The notes under the pieces were generated by a model that worked only from the letters and a program-made list of their open reading frames with translations, was not told the origin of the DNA and did not search any database. The translations under genes were made by a program, and so were the position numbers. A DNA stretch of 22,168 bases from Minisyncoccota bacterium (lineage in GTDB: Bacteria; Verrucomicrobiota; Lentisphaeria; Oligosphaerales; MVZH01). Shown here piece by piece: positions 7,510-16,500 of this stretch (positions are counted from its first letter, which is position 1; every line of letters starts with the position of its first letter). The stretch spans positions 1 through 22,168 of the forward strand of contig JAIPIM010000020.1 in NCBI GenBank assembly GCA_021734725.1, in the 5' to 3' direction.

Positions 7510-9450
7510 ATGCGTTTCACCAAAAGCAGGACTGTGTGGAGTTGGTTGGCGGCGACGGTCTGTCTCAGTCTTCTGGTTGTTGTCCAAAGCTGGGCGGCAA
7601 GTGAGGAGGACATGTCGGATAATGTCTCGGTTGGACGTGTTGACCGGGATTCCGGTACCATCGCCGGTCCGGTAACAATCATCGAGGAAGACGAGATTGC
7701 TCGCATGGGCGCCAAAACAGTGGTTGACGTGTTACGGGTTCAGCCCGGCGTTAATGTGCGTGATCTTGCCGGCAATGGCCGCCTCGCGGCAGTCGATATT
7801 CGGGGTGGCGGTGTTGGTACAAGTCCCGAGAAGGCGCCGGGAGTTATGGTCCTGGTCGATGGTCGGCCGGTTACCAATCCACTGGGGTTCGCGACGCCTG
7901 ACGCCAGTATTAACTGGCCGGTTATCCCGGTGCAGAACATCAAGCGCATTGAGATCTTTAGGGGCAGTAACTCGGTAGTCTGGGGCAGCCAGGCGTATCA
8001 AGGAACCATCAACATCGTGACCAAGGCCGCGCCCGAGGAAGGTCACAGACTCTCGCTCGGTACACGCGTGGGCTCGTACGATTCTTTCCAGCACTTCCTG
8101 GGGGTTTCGGGTACCGTCGAGGGAATCCAGTACAGTGTCACCGGCGGTTACGATACGTCCGACGGCTATCAGGCGCACAACCGTTTCCGTACTCGCTATG
8201 GGGCCCTGCGCTTGAGCGGTACCGCGGGCGACTGGTTCGGTTGGGATCTGCAGGCGGGAAAGAGTGAAGATCAGTTCGATTTACAAGATACGATTCCGGA
8301 TAACGAAGATCGACTGGACGATCGACCGTGGGAACGGTATGAATCCCAACGGCACTATGTGAGTTTTATTCCAACCTTTGTTTTGGGTTGCGGTGAACTT
8401 GCCTTGCCGATGCATTATCAGCAGCGGGATCTGGATGCAATCGACTTCAACGAAAGTTTTCAGTTGTACGAGTATCGGTTTATGCCACAGTATACAGCGC
8501 TCTTCGAACTGGCCGGTATTCGTCACAACCTGATCGTTGGTGTTGATTACTATGTGAATGAACTGGAGCCCGGCCAAGGCTGGGATGAGCCGGACGAATA
8601 TCGTCGGAATGTCGGGTACTTTGTCCATGACACGATTGCCCTTCTTCCCGACGAGCTGTTCCTGGATCTGGGATTCCGTCGGACCCGCGTGCATCATGAC
8701 AATACGTATGACGATGATTGGGACGGTTGGCATGATTCTTATTCGGTCAATTCGTACGAAGCGGGTTTGACTTGGGTATATGCGGAGGGCAGCCGGGCAT
8801 TTGTCCGTGCGGCTCGCGGCTTCCAAGATTATGCATTGTATGAATGGCCGACCATAACGGACCAGCGTTTCCGGGAATATCAGGTAGGTGTTATGCACCG
8901 GTTCAGCGATACGTTGACTGGTGGAGTGACGCTTTTCCGGGTTGAAGGCACGAATGAGTACTACTGGGATGATCTGATCCCGGACAGTCGGCGAAACGGC
9001 GTGGAGCTGGAGATGACCTATCGTCCTTGTGAGTACTGGCAGGTGGCGGCCAACTACATGTGGGTCGACGCCCGCTGGAAAGACGATATGAATTTCACCA
9101 CATCGAACACTGAGATTCATGGTCAACCGGAACACAGCGGCGCCGTTATTCTCAGCGTCTTCCCGATCGAGAACCTGACAGCTCATCTTCGTGCAAAAGT
9201 GGTAGCTGACAATGAAGCAGCGGACAGCGATGCCGAAAACTTCACCAGTTGGGAAGGCGAAGACTATGTTGTTGTTGACGGCACTGTTTCTTATGTCTGG
9301 AACGATTTCACCTTCTACGCGGGAGTCAACAACATTTTCGGTGAAGAGTACTCCGAAGTCGGAGAATATTGGGGCGGCGATCTCGTTGGGGTGATGCCTA
9401 TGCCGGAACGCAATTTCTTTGCCGGCGTCAAGTACACCAAAGAATTTTGA
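7510..9450 (+). CDS. TonB-dependent outer-membrane receptor
   Basis: This 646-residue protein has a signal peptide cut near Ala30 (SWAA|S). A plug domain follows at about 52-172, with the expected segments GPVTIIEEDEI, VVDVLRVQPGVNV, VDIRGGG, VMVLVDGRPV, IKRIEIFRGSNSVVWGSQA and TINIVTK. The rest is a beta-barrel rich in aromatic residues, ending in Phe as outer-membrane proteins usually do. Such receptors import siderophores, cobalamin or glycans using energy from TonB-ExbBD. I chose ATG 7510 because AAGGAGGAG lies just upstream and the signal peptide begins there; an in-frame TTG at 7468 would add 14 mostly basic residues with no ribosome site. The glycosidase genes upstream suggest an oligosaccharide ligand, but there is no SusD partner and the plug resembles the BtuB/CirA type, so a metal or cofactor ligand is equally possible. 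A terminator follows. Confidence 0.9.
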   Translation: MRFTKSRTVWSWLAATVCLSLLVVVQSWAASEEDMSDNVSVGRVDRDSGTIAGPVTIIEEDEIARMGAKTVVDVLRVQPGVNVRDLAGNGRLAAVDIRGGGVGTSPEKAPGVMVLVDGRPVTNPLGFATPDASINWPVIPVQNIKRIEIFRGSNSVVWGSQAYQGTINIVTKAAPEEGHRLSLGTRVGSYDSFQHFLGVSGTVEGIQYSVTGGYDTSDGYQAHNRFRTRYGALRLSGTAGDWFGWDLQAGKSEDQFDLQDTIPDNEDRLDDRPWERYESQRHYVSFIPTFVLGCGELALPMHYQQRDLDAIDFNESFQLYEYRFMPQYTALFELAGIRHNLIVGVDYYVNELEPGQGWDEPDEYRRNVGYFVHDTIALLPDELFLDLGFRRTRVHHDNTYDDDWDGWHDSYSVNSYEAGLTWVYAEGSRAFVRAARGFQDYALYEWPTITDQRFREYQVGVMHRFSDTLTGGVTLFRVEGTNEYYWDDLIPDSRRNGVELEMTYRPCEYWQVAANYMWVDARWKDDMNFTTSNTEIHGQPEHSGAVILSVFPIENLTAHLRAKVVADNEAADSDAENFTSWEGEDYVVVDGTVSYVWNDFTFYAGVNNIFGEEYSEVGEYWGGDLVGVMPMPERNFFAGVKYTKEF

Positions 9451-9483
9451 CCCGACGTTGCCGCGCAAATGACCGTACATACG

Positions 9484-9521
9484 AAGCGCCCCGGCTGTAA
9501 GAGGTGGCTGGGGCGCTTTTT
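9484..9521 (+). terminator. Intrinsic terminator after the TonB receptor
   Basis: A perfect 9-bp stem, AAGCGCCCC (9484-9492) pairing with GGGGCGCTT (9510-9518), closes a 17-nt loop and runs into TTTTT (9517-9521). It lies 33 nt after the receptor stop codon. Confidence 0.9.
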
Positions 9522-9665
9522 ACGCTGTGGCGGGCGGCAATCCTGTTAATGGGGCTAACGTGCCGCGATGCAAACGCTCGGGCTTTCCTCCGTTCTCAGT
9601 GTACTGGGACATTACCGGGGAAGATCATGAAAACATTCCTATTTGGCTGTGCAAAATGGGGCTGG

Positions 9666-9674
9666 TGATATACA
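9666..9674 (+). promoter_or_regulatory. Candidate extended -10 promoter for leuB-asd
   Basis: TG-A-TATACA (TG at 9666-9667, hexamer 9669-9674) fits an extended -10 element about 58 nt before the leuB ATG. TTGGCT at 9643-9648 lies 20 bp upstream of the hexamer, longer than ideal. The gap 9522-9731 between terminator and leuB holds no convincing gene, so a promoter is expected here. Confidence 0.3.
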
Positions 9675-9731
9675 GTACCTGTTTTTCATCGTGCAGGATA
9701 AGCGTTCAATCCAGAATGGAAAGGGATATTC

Positions 9732-10841
9732 ATGAAGACTTATAAAATTGCCGTATTACCGGGTGACGGAACTGGGCCGGAAGTTGTGGACGAAGGGCTT
9801 AAGGTCTTGAACGCCGCGGCGGTCAAGCACGGATTCAAGCTTGACACCGAGACATTCGATTTTGGCGGTGATCGCTTCTTGAGAACGGGAGAGGTATTGC
9901 CGGAATCGGCCGCGGAAGATTTGACGAAGTTCGATGCTATTTACCTGGGGGCGATCGGACATCCAGACGTTAAACCCGGAATCTTAGAGAAAGGCATTCT
10001 TCTGCGGCTGAGGTTTGAACTGGATCAATATATCAATCTGCGGCCGGTTAAGCTGTACCCCGGCGTGGAAACGCCCCTTGCCGGGAAAAGTCCCGAGGAT
10101 ATCGACTATGTGGTAGTTCGGGAAAATACCGGCGGCCTGTATACCGGCATTGGCGGACTAAGTATGAAGGGCACCCCGAACGAAGTTGCCGTGCAGTCCA
10201 TGGTCTATAATCGTTACCAAGTGGAGCGCTGCCTCCGCTACGCGTTTGAGACGGTCCGCAAACGCCATACGACCGATGCTCCATGGAAAGGGCTGTACGA
10301 CAAAGATATAGAGGATGGTAAGATCGGTCAGCTGACCCTGTGCGGCAAAACAAATGTTCTGACCTATGTCTTCGATCTCTGGGAGCGGGCTTTCCATGAG
10401 GTTGCTCAGGACTACCCTGACATCAAAACGGATTACTGCCATGTCGATGCCACCTGCATGTGGATGGTCAAAAATCCAGAGTGGTTCGATGTCATCGTAA
10501 CGTGTAACATGTTCGGTGATATTATTACCGATCTCGGTGCCATGACTCAGGGCGGTATGGGAATTGCTGCTGGTGGCAATATTAATCCGGAAGGCGTTAG
10601 TATGTTTGAGCCCATCGGCGGATCGGCTCCGAAGTATACCGGCAAGGGGGTTATCAACCCACTGGCCGCTATCTGTTCCGGCAGTATGATGCTGTCCGAA
10701 CTTGGCGAGACCGAGGCCGCCGATGATATTGAACAGGCAGTGGCAAGTGTCACCGGGACGAAACTTAAGTCCATGGCCGCGGGTCGTATGGGATACTCCA
10801 CGTCGGAGGTCGGCGATCTTGTAGCCTCACAAATTGCCTGA
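9732..10841 (+). CDS. leuB: 3-isopropylmalate dehydrogenase
   Basis: This 369-residue enzyme oxidatively decarboxylates 3-isopropylmalate with NAD+ in leucine biosynthesis. It shows the beta-decarboxylating dehydrogenase fold: the N-terminal AVLPGDGTGPEV motif, LLRLRFELDQYINLRPV with the substrate-binding arginines, VVRENTGGLYTGIGG, GKTNVLTY with the catalytic lysine, and the acidic metal site FGDIITDLGA. The pattern (YTGIGG, GTPNEVA, INLRPVKLYPG) is closest to the type I associate with actinobacterial LeuB, not the E. coli type. The nucleotide-binding loop reads EPIGGSAP where most LeuB proteins have a His before GSAP. The ATG has AAGGGA about 6 nt upstream. asd follows after 49 nt; a leuB-asd pair is common in bacteria and supports the call over isocitrate or tartrate dehydrogenase. 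Confidence 0.88.
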   Translation: MKTYKIAVLPGDGTGPEVVDEGLKVLNAAAVKHGFKLDTETFDFGGDRFLRTGEVLPESAAEDLTKFDAIYLGAIGHPDVKPGILEKGILLRLRFELDQYINLRPVKLYPGVETPLAGKSPEDIDYVVVRENTGGLYTGIGGLSMKGTPNEVAVQSMVYNRYQVERCLRYAFETVRKRHTTDAPWKGLYDKDIEDGKIGQLTLCGKTNVLTYVFDLWERAFHEVAQDYPDIKTDYCHVDATCMWMVKNPEWFDVIVTCNMFGDIITDLGAMTQGGMGIAAGGNINPEGVSMFEPIGGSAPKYTGKGVINPLAAICSGSMMLSELGETEAADDIEQAVASVTGTKLKSMAAGRMGYSTSEVGDLVASQIA

Positions 10842-10890
10842 TCTTGGTCTCCAACGGACGAATCAACCCAGAACTACCAGGGGTAATTTT

Positions 10891-11892
10891 ATGGGCAGAG
10901 CCTTTAACGTAGCTGTCGCAGGAGCCACCGGTGCAGTAGGCAATGAAATACTGCTGACTTTGGAGCGGCGCAATTTTCCGGTCAATGAATTACGCTTATT
11001 GGCGTCCAAACGATCGGTGGGCAAGGAACTGGACTTCCGAGGGGAGCCTCTTTGCGTGCAGGAGCTCATGCATGATGCTTTTGACGGCATTGACATCGCT
11101 CTTTTCAGTGCCGGGGCCGATCGCTCCCTGGAGTTTGCCGAGGCTGCCGTCAAGGCAGGCGCGGTCGTGATTGATAATTCCAGTGCCTTTCGCATGGATC
11201 CGGATATCCCGCTTGTGGTTCCTGAGGTCAACCCCGAAGACATTAAGCAGCACAAAGGCATCATAGCCAACCCCAATTGCACAACCATTCTTATGGTGGT
11301 TGCCCTGAAACCGTTGCATGATATTTCGCCGGTAAAACGAATTGTTGTCAGTACTTACCAAAGTGCCAGCGGGGCGGGTGCACGCGCGATGGATGAGCTG
11401 CGGACGCAAGCTTCACAAGTGCTTGAGGGCAAGCCCGTCGTTGCAGCTGCGCTGCCTCACCAGATAGCGTTCAACCTCTTCAGCCACGACAGCGCCATAG
11501 GGGAAAATGGTTACTGCAAGGAAGAAATGAAGATGGTTGACGAAACGCGCAAAATCATGCATGCTCCCGAGATTAGGGTGTGTGCCACTGCTATCCGTGT
11601 GCCGGTCTTCCGCGCGCATGCTGAATCGATCTTGATAGAGCAAGAGCGAAAGATCACCATAGCCGAGGCGCTCCGGGCGCTTGAACAGGCTCCCGGCGTG
11701 CGAGTGATTGACGATCATGTGAAAAGTCATTTCCCGATGCCTATTGACGCTACCGGGCAGGACGATGTACTGGTCGGTCGCATACGAGACGACATAAGCT
11801 CGGAGAACGGTCTTGCCATGTTCATATGTGGTGATCAGTTGCTCAAGGGCGCAGCGCTCAACGCCGTTCAGATCGCCGAGTTGCTCGATTAG
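10891..11892 (+). CDS. asd: Aspartate-semialdehyde dehydrogenase
   Basis: This 333-residue enzyme reduces aspartyl phosphate to aspartate semialdehyde with NADPH, the branch point to lysine/diaminopimelate, threonine and methionine. Evidence: the nucleotide-binding GATGAVG at residues 11-17, IDNSSAFRM, VVPEVNP, the catalytic cysteine Cys130 in NPNCTT, STYQSASGAG, and the general-base His243 in RVPVFRAHAES. Length and motif order are normal. I chose ATG 10891 because the dinucleotide motif then falls at the usual distance from the start; an in-frame TTG at 10834 lies inside leuB and would add 19 residues with no family support. A GGGG-rich weak ribosome site sits 6-10 nt upstream. The gene is probably cotranscribed with leuB. 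No terminator is obvious after it. Confidence 0.95.
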   Translation: MGRAFNVAVAGATGAVGNEILLTLERRNFPVNELRLLASKRSVGKELDFRGEPLCVQELMHDAFDGIDIALFSAGADRSLEFAEAAVKAGAVVIDNSSAFRMDPDIPLVVPEVNPEDIKQHKGIIANPNCTTILMVVALKPLHDISPVKRIVVSTYQSASGAGARAMDELRTQASQVLEGKPVVAAALPHQIAFNLFSHDSAIGENGYCKEEMKMVDETRKIMHAPEIRVCATAIRVPVFRAHAESILIEQERKITIAEALRALEQAPGVRVIDDHVKSHFPMPIDATGQDDVLVGRIRDDISSENGLAMFICGDQLLKGAALNAVQIAELLD

Positions 11893-12061
11893 TTAGAGCC
11901 TGTCCGGAAACCCTTCGCCGTCGTTGTGTCGGGAAAAACGTGAGCGTGTGACACACTGCGCCGCGACAAGATGGCACACTGTGACAGCAAGTGCGACACA
12001 AGACGTCGCAACTCTCCTACCTCGTCTTTTCGGCTTACATTCTTATGGATCCCTAAGGAGC

Positions 12062-12090
12062 TTGCGTGCAGCATCTTGGGCGTAAATAAT
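12062..12090 (+). promoter_or_regulatory. Candidate promoter for dnaK
   Basis: TTGCGT (12062-12067) and AATAAT (12085-12090, 5/6 to the -10 consensus) are 17 bp apart. The ATG of dnaK is 128 nt downstream. It would give a leader of about 120 nt. The element looks sigma-70-like, not sigma-32-like. Confidence 0.35.
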
Positions 12091-12128
12091 GCGGAGTGGC
12101 ATTAAGGGTGCTAAGTATCAAGGGAAGT

Positions 12129-12151
12129 TTGTGAACGTGTGACTTGTGAAC
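12129..12151 (+). repeat. Direct repeat TTGTGAAC x2 upstream of dnaK
   Basis: TTGTGAAC occurs at 12129-12136 and 12144-12151, 15 bp start to start, separated by GTGTGAC which itself resembles part of the unit. It lies 67-89 nt before the dnaK ATG and downstream of the candidate promoter. It could be a tandem operator; no known regulator is recognised. Confidence 0.45.
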
Positions 12152-12217
12152 AGCTGATGGTGACGTTTTCGGTCATTGGCCGCCGCCTAAGCTGGCTTGA
12201 CATTTGCGAGGTTAATC

Positions 12218-14158
12218 ATGGGTAAAATTATTGGAATCGACTTAGGGACGACAAATTCCTGTATGGCCGTCATGGAAGGCGGGGAGGAAAAAGTTATACC
12301 AAATGCGGAGGGTAATCGTACGACACCGTCGGTGGTTGCATTCTCTAAGGACGGGCAGCGCCTGGTGGGAGCCACTGCGAAGCGACAGGCGGTGACCAAT
12401 CCGAACCGTACAATTTTTTCGATCAAGCGGTTCATGGGACGAAAGGATGACGGGGTGCGGCACGAGATCGGGCTTGTACCGTTTGAGGTGGTCAAGGCGA
12501 AAAATGGTGATGCGCACGTAAAGATAGATGATAAGACGTATTCACCCCCCGAAATATCGGCCATGATTCTGCAAAAAATGAAAGCTGACGCGGAAGCCTA
12601 CCTGGGCGAAGAGGTCAGTGAAGCCGTCATTACTGTGCCGGCGTACTTTAATGACAGCCAACGACAGGCCGCCAAGGATGCCGGGCGCATTGCGGGTTTT
12701 GAGGTGAAACGCATCATCAATGAGCCGACCGCGGCATCCATGGCCTACGGGCTGGATAAGAAAAAAGACGAGAAGATTGCGGTGTACGATTTAGGCGGCG
12801 GAACATTTGACATCAGCATCCTCGAAATTGGTGACGGTGTCTTCGAAGTGAAGGCTACCAATGGGGATACCCACTTGGGCGGAGACGATTTTGATGAAGC
12901 CATCATCAAGTGGCTGGTGGCTGAGTTCAAGAAAGATCAGGGCATCGACCTGGGGCAGGATTCCATGGCTCTGCAACGCCTGAAAGAAGCCGCCGAAAAG
13001 GCGAAGTGCGAACTGTCGTCCAGTCAGACGACGGAAATTAATCTGCCGTTCATCACAGCTGACGAGAACGGTCCCAAGCATCTGACAAATACGTTGAGCC
13101 GGGCCAAGCTCGAACAACTGACTGAAGATCTTGTAAACCGCAGTAAGCAGCCGTGCAGAGACTGCCTGAAAGACGCTGGCCTGTCGGCGTCGGACATTGA
13201 CGAGGTCATCCTGGTTGGCGGGCAGACGCGCATGCCGCGTGTGCAGACATTGGCTGAAGAACTCTTTTCACGCACTCCCCATAAAGGAGTTAACCCAGAT
13301 GAAGTTGTCGCGGTTGGCGCCAGTATTCAGGGCGGCGTCCTCAAAGGTGAGGTCGAAGACGTTCTGCTCCTGGACGTTACTCCGCTTTCGCTGGGTATCG
13401 AAACACTGGGCGGCGTATTTACCAAGCTCATCGAGCGCAATACAACCATTCCCACCCGTAAGAGCGAAATTTTCAGTACTGCTTCCGATAACCAGACGTC
13501 AGTGGAGGTCCATGTACTCCAGGGCGAACGTGAAATGGCGAAGGACAATAAAACGATTGGCCGCTTCCATTTGGAAGGGATCCCTTCGGCTCCCCGGGGA
13601 GTTCCGCAGATTGAAGTGACTTTCGACATTGATGCCAATGGCATTCTGCATGTATCGGCCAAGGATCTGGGGACGGGTAAGGAACAGAAAATTACGATTA
13701 CAGCGAGTTCAGGCCTCTCGGAGGACGAGATCAAAAACATGGTCAAGGATGCCGAGTCCCACGCTGATGAGGATAAGAAGCGCAAAGAAGCGGTGGAAAC
13801 CCGAAACCGTGCTGATTCCATGGTCTACCAGACAGAGAAGCAGCTTAAGGAACAGGGAGACAATCTGCCGGACGATGTGAAGAAGCCGATTGAGGATGGC
13901 ATTGGCGAGTTAAAACAAGCGCTTGAGGCTGATGACGTAGAAAAGATGAAATCAGTGATGAGCGAGTTGGAGGGCAAACTTCACAAGATGGCTGAGGAAC
14001 TGTACAAGCATGCTCAATCCAGTGAAGGTGGCGCTGAGGCTGAACAGCCGGGCAGTGATCAAGGCGAGCCTGGCCAGAAGCCGCCAAGCAGCAATGAGGA
14101 TGAGGTCATCGACGCCGATTATGAAATGGTCGACGACGAAGACAAGGACGAAAAGTAA
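12218..14158 (+). CDS. dnaK: Chaperone protein DnaK (Hsp70)
   Basis: This 646-residue ATP-dependent chaperone binds exposed hydrophobic segments of client proteins together with DnaJ and GrpE. The nucleotide-binding domain shows GIDLGTTNSCMAV at the start, ITVPAYFNDSQRQA, IINEPTAAS, YDLGGGTFDISIL and ILVGGQTRMP. The interdomain linker VLLLDVTPLSLGIE leads to the substrate-binding domain, a helical lid, and the conserved bacterial C-terminal DEVIDADYE motif followed by an acidic tail. Length is normal. I chose ATG 12218, which puts GKIIGID at the N terminus as in homologues; an in-frame TTG at 12197 would add seven residues. The ribosome site is weak (GCGAGG at 12207-12212). grpE and dnaJ are not adjacent; groES follows after 118 nt. 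Confidence 0.98.
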   Translation: MGKIIGIDLGTTNSCMAVMEGGEEKVIPNAEGNRTTPSVVAFSKDGQRLVGATAKRQAVTNPNRTIFSIKRFMGRKDDGVRHEIGLVPFEVVKAKNGDAHVKIDDKTYSPPEISAMILQKMKADAEAYLGEEVSEAVITVPAYFNDSQRQAAKDAGRIAGFEVKRIINEPTAASMAYGLDKKKDEKIAVYDLGGGTFDISILEIGDGVFEVKATNGDTHLGGDDFDEAIIKWLVAEFKKDQGIDLGQDSMALQRLKEAAEKAKCELSSSQTTEINLPFITADENGPKHLTNTLSRAKLEQLTEDLVNRSKQPCRDCLKDAGLSASDIDEVILVGGQTRMPRVQTLAEELFSRTPHKGVNPDEVVAVGASIQGGVLKGEVEDVLLLDVTPLSLGIETLGGVFTKLIERNTTIPTRKSEIFSTASDNQTSVEVHVLQGEREMAKDNKTIGRFHLEGIPSAPRGVPQIEVTFDIDANGILHVSAKDLGTGKEQKITITASSGLSEDEIKNMVKDAESHADEDKKRKEAVETRNRADSMVYQTEKQLKEQGDNLPDDVKKPIEDGIGELKQALEADDVEKMKSVMSELEGKLHKMAEELYKHAQSSEGGAEAEQPGSDQGEPGQKPPSSNEDEVIDADYEMVDDEDKDEK

Positions 14159-14187
14159 CGGACGCGTGAGGTCGCTCTTGTATCACG

Positions 14188-14207
14188 GCGGGACGAAGAT
14201 ATCCCGC
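14188..14207 (+). other. Hairpin between dnaK and groES
   Basis: GCGGGA (14188-14193) and TCCCGC (14202-14207) form a 6-bp stem with an 8-nt loop, 30 nt after dnaK. There is no T-run behind it, so it is not a convincing intrinsic terminator. It could be an mRNA-processing or stabilising hairpin that allows different levels of dnaK and groES-groEL. Confidence 0.4.
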
Positions 14208-14276
14208 TGATCCGGATGCAAGCAGCATTAACAAAAAAACACCAAAAGACCAGACGAAAACAAGGAGGAAAACCGA

Positions 14277-14570
14277 ATGGCAGTCAACATTAAACCCCTC
14301 GGTGACCGTGTGCTGGTGGAGCCTCTCGAAGAAGAGGAAGTCCACGAAGGTGGAATTATCATTCCTGACACCGCCAAAGAGAAGCCGCAGCGTGCTAAAG
14401 TCGTTGCGCTGGGTACTGGGAAGAAAGACGATGAGGGCAAGAAAATACCGTTTGATGTTAAGGTCGGCGATACTGTTCTCACCAGTAAGTATGGCGGGAC
14501 AGAAATCAAGTATGAAGGCAAGGATTACAAAGTTCTGAACGCGAGCGATATTCTGGCGGTCTTCAAATAG
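14277..14570 (+). CDS. groES: Co-chaperonin GroES
   Basis: This 97-residue subunit forms the heptameric lid of the GroEL cage. It shows the family pattern: KPLGDRVLVEPLEEEE at the start, the mobile loop with GGIIIPDTAKEKPQ, AKVVALGTG, then VKVGDTVLTSKYGGTEIK, and a C terminus ending in ILAVFK. Length matches the family. A near-ideal Shine-Dalgarno AAGGAGG (14262-14268) lies 8 nt before the ATG. groEL begins 62 nt downstream, the usual groES-groEL order. No CIRCE element is seen before the gene. Confidence 0.98.
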   Translation: MAVNIKPLGDRVLVEPLEEEEVHEGGIIIPDTAKEKPQRAKVVALGTGKKDDEGKKIPFDVKVGDTVLTSKYGGTEIKYEGKDYKVLNASDILAVFK

Positions 14571-14632
14571 ACGCACTGTAATCATAGAAGAAACCGTAAC
14601 CGTTATACAAAAGAGTAAGGAGACACAGAGTT

Positions 14633-16291
<1,659 letters not shown>

Positions 16292-16308
16292 GCCGCTGCA
16301 AAACCGCG

Positions 16309-16331
16309 CTCCGTCCGGTTACCGGACGGAG
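16309..16331 (+). other. Strong GC hairpin after groEL
   Basis: CTCCGTCCGG (16309-16318) and CCGGACGGAG (16322-16331) form a perfect 10-bp stem with a 3-nt TTA loop, 17 nt after the groEL stop. No T-run follows, so it probably protects the 3' end of the mRNA or acts with the terminator just downstream. Confidence 0.6.
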
Positions 16332-16349
16332 AGCTGTCAGAACATGATC

Positions 16350-16389
16350 GGGCACTCTCTCGAAGAGAACGAGGGAGTGCCTGATTTTT
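16350..16389 (+). terminator. Intrinsic terminator of the groES-groEL unit
   Basis: GGCACTCTCTC (16351-16361) pairs with GAGGGAGTGCC (16371-16381) through 11 bp with one U-G wobble and a 9-nt loop, and TTTTT follows at 16385-16389 after a 3-nt gap. It separates the chaperone cluster from adk. Confidence 0.8.
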
Positions 16390-16399
16390 GTGGGCGGGT

Positions 16400-16428
16400 T
16401 TGACGAAGCGCCTTATACTCGGTACTTT
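16400..16428 (+). promoter_or_regulatory. Candidate promoter for adk-map-infA
   Basis: TTGACG (16400-16405) and TACTTT (16423-16428) are 17 bp apart, just after the groEL terminator and 72 nt before the adk ATG. The -35 is good (5/6) and the -10 weak (about 3-4/6). A promoter is expected here because the terminator isolates adk. Confidence 0.35.
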
Positions 16429-16500
16429 ACCATACTTTGAGCAGGCGTGGATGCCTACGTTACGAAGAAACCAATTCCAGCGCGATGAGGATCGTTTTTA

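Larger units (their letters stand above)
11893..12217. other. 325-bp intergenic region before dnaK
   Basis: I see no protein or RNA gene here. The first part (about 11940-12010) is rich in GTG/CAC motifs with CACACTG at 11952-11958 and 11975-11981 and possible nested pairing (GCAC/GTGC within GCGAC/GTCGC). A candidate promoter lies at 12062-12090 and a direct repeat at 12129-12151. A TTGACA at 12197-12202 is only 15 nt before the dnaK ATG and cannot be its -35 element. No intact CIRCE operator was found. Confidence 0.5.

Noticed and set aside
8281..9480. 399-codon ORF on the minus strand opposite the TonB receptor
   Set aside because: It lies wholly against a clear receptor gene, has no ribosome site or family motif, and its composition follows from the codon use of the + strand gene.
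9527..9745. 72-codon + strand ORF between the receptor terminator and leuB
   Set aside because: No ribosome site, no recognisable motif, begins with a GTG just after the terminator T-run and overlaps the leuB start.
11893..11920. Possible insertion-sequence end after asd
   Set aside because: The GAGCCTGTCCGGAAAC stretch recalls some IS termini, but no partner inverted repeat, target duplication or transposase is present.
12088..12114. CIRCE-like operator before dnaK
   Set aside because: GGGTGCTAA at 12106-12114 fits the right half-site in 8 of 9 bases, but the sequence nine bases upstream does not match the left half-site, so there is no inverted repeat.
12197..12217. TTG start adding seven residues to DnaK
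   Set aside because: Homologues begin at the GKIIGID segment, and the TTG has no ribosome site.
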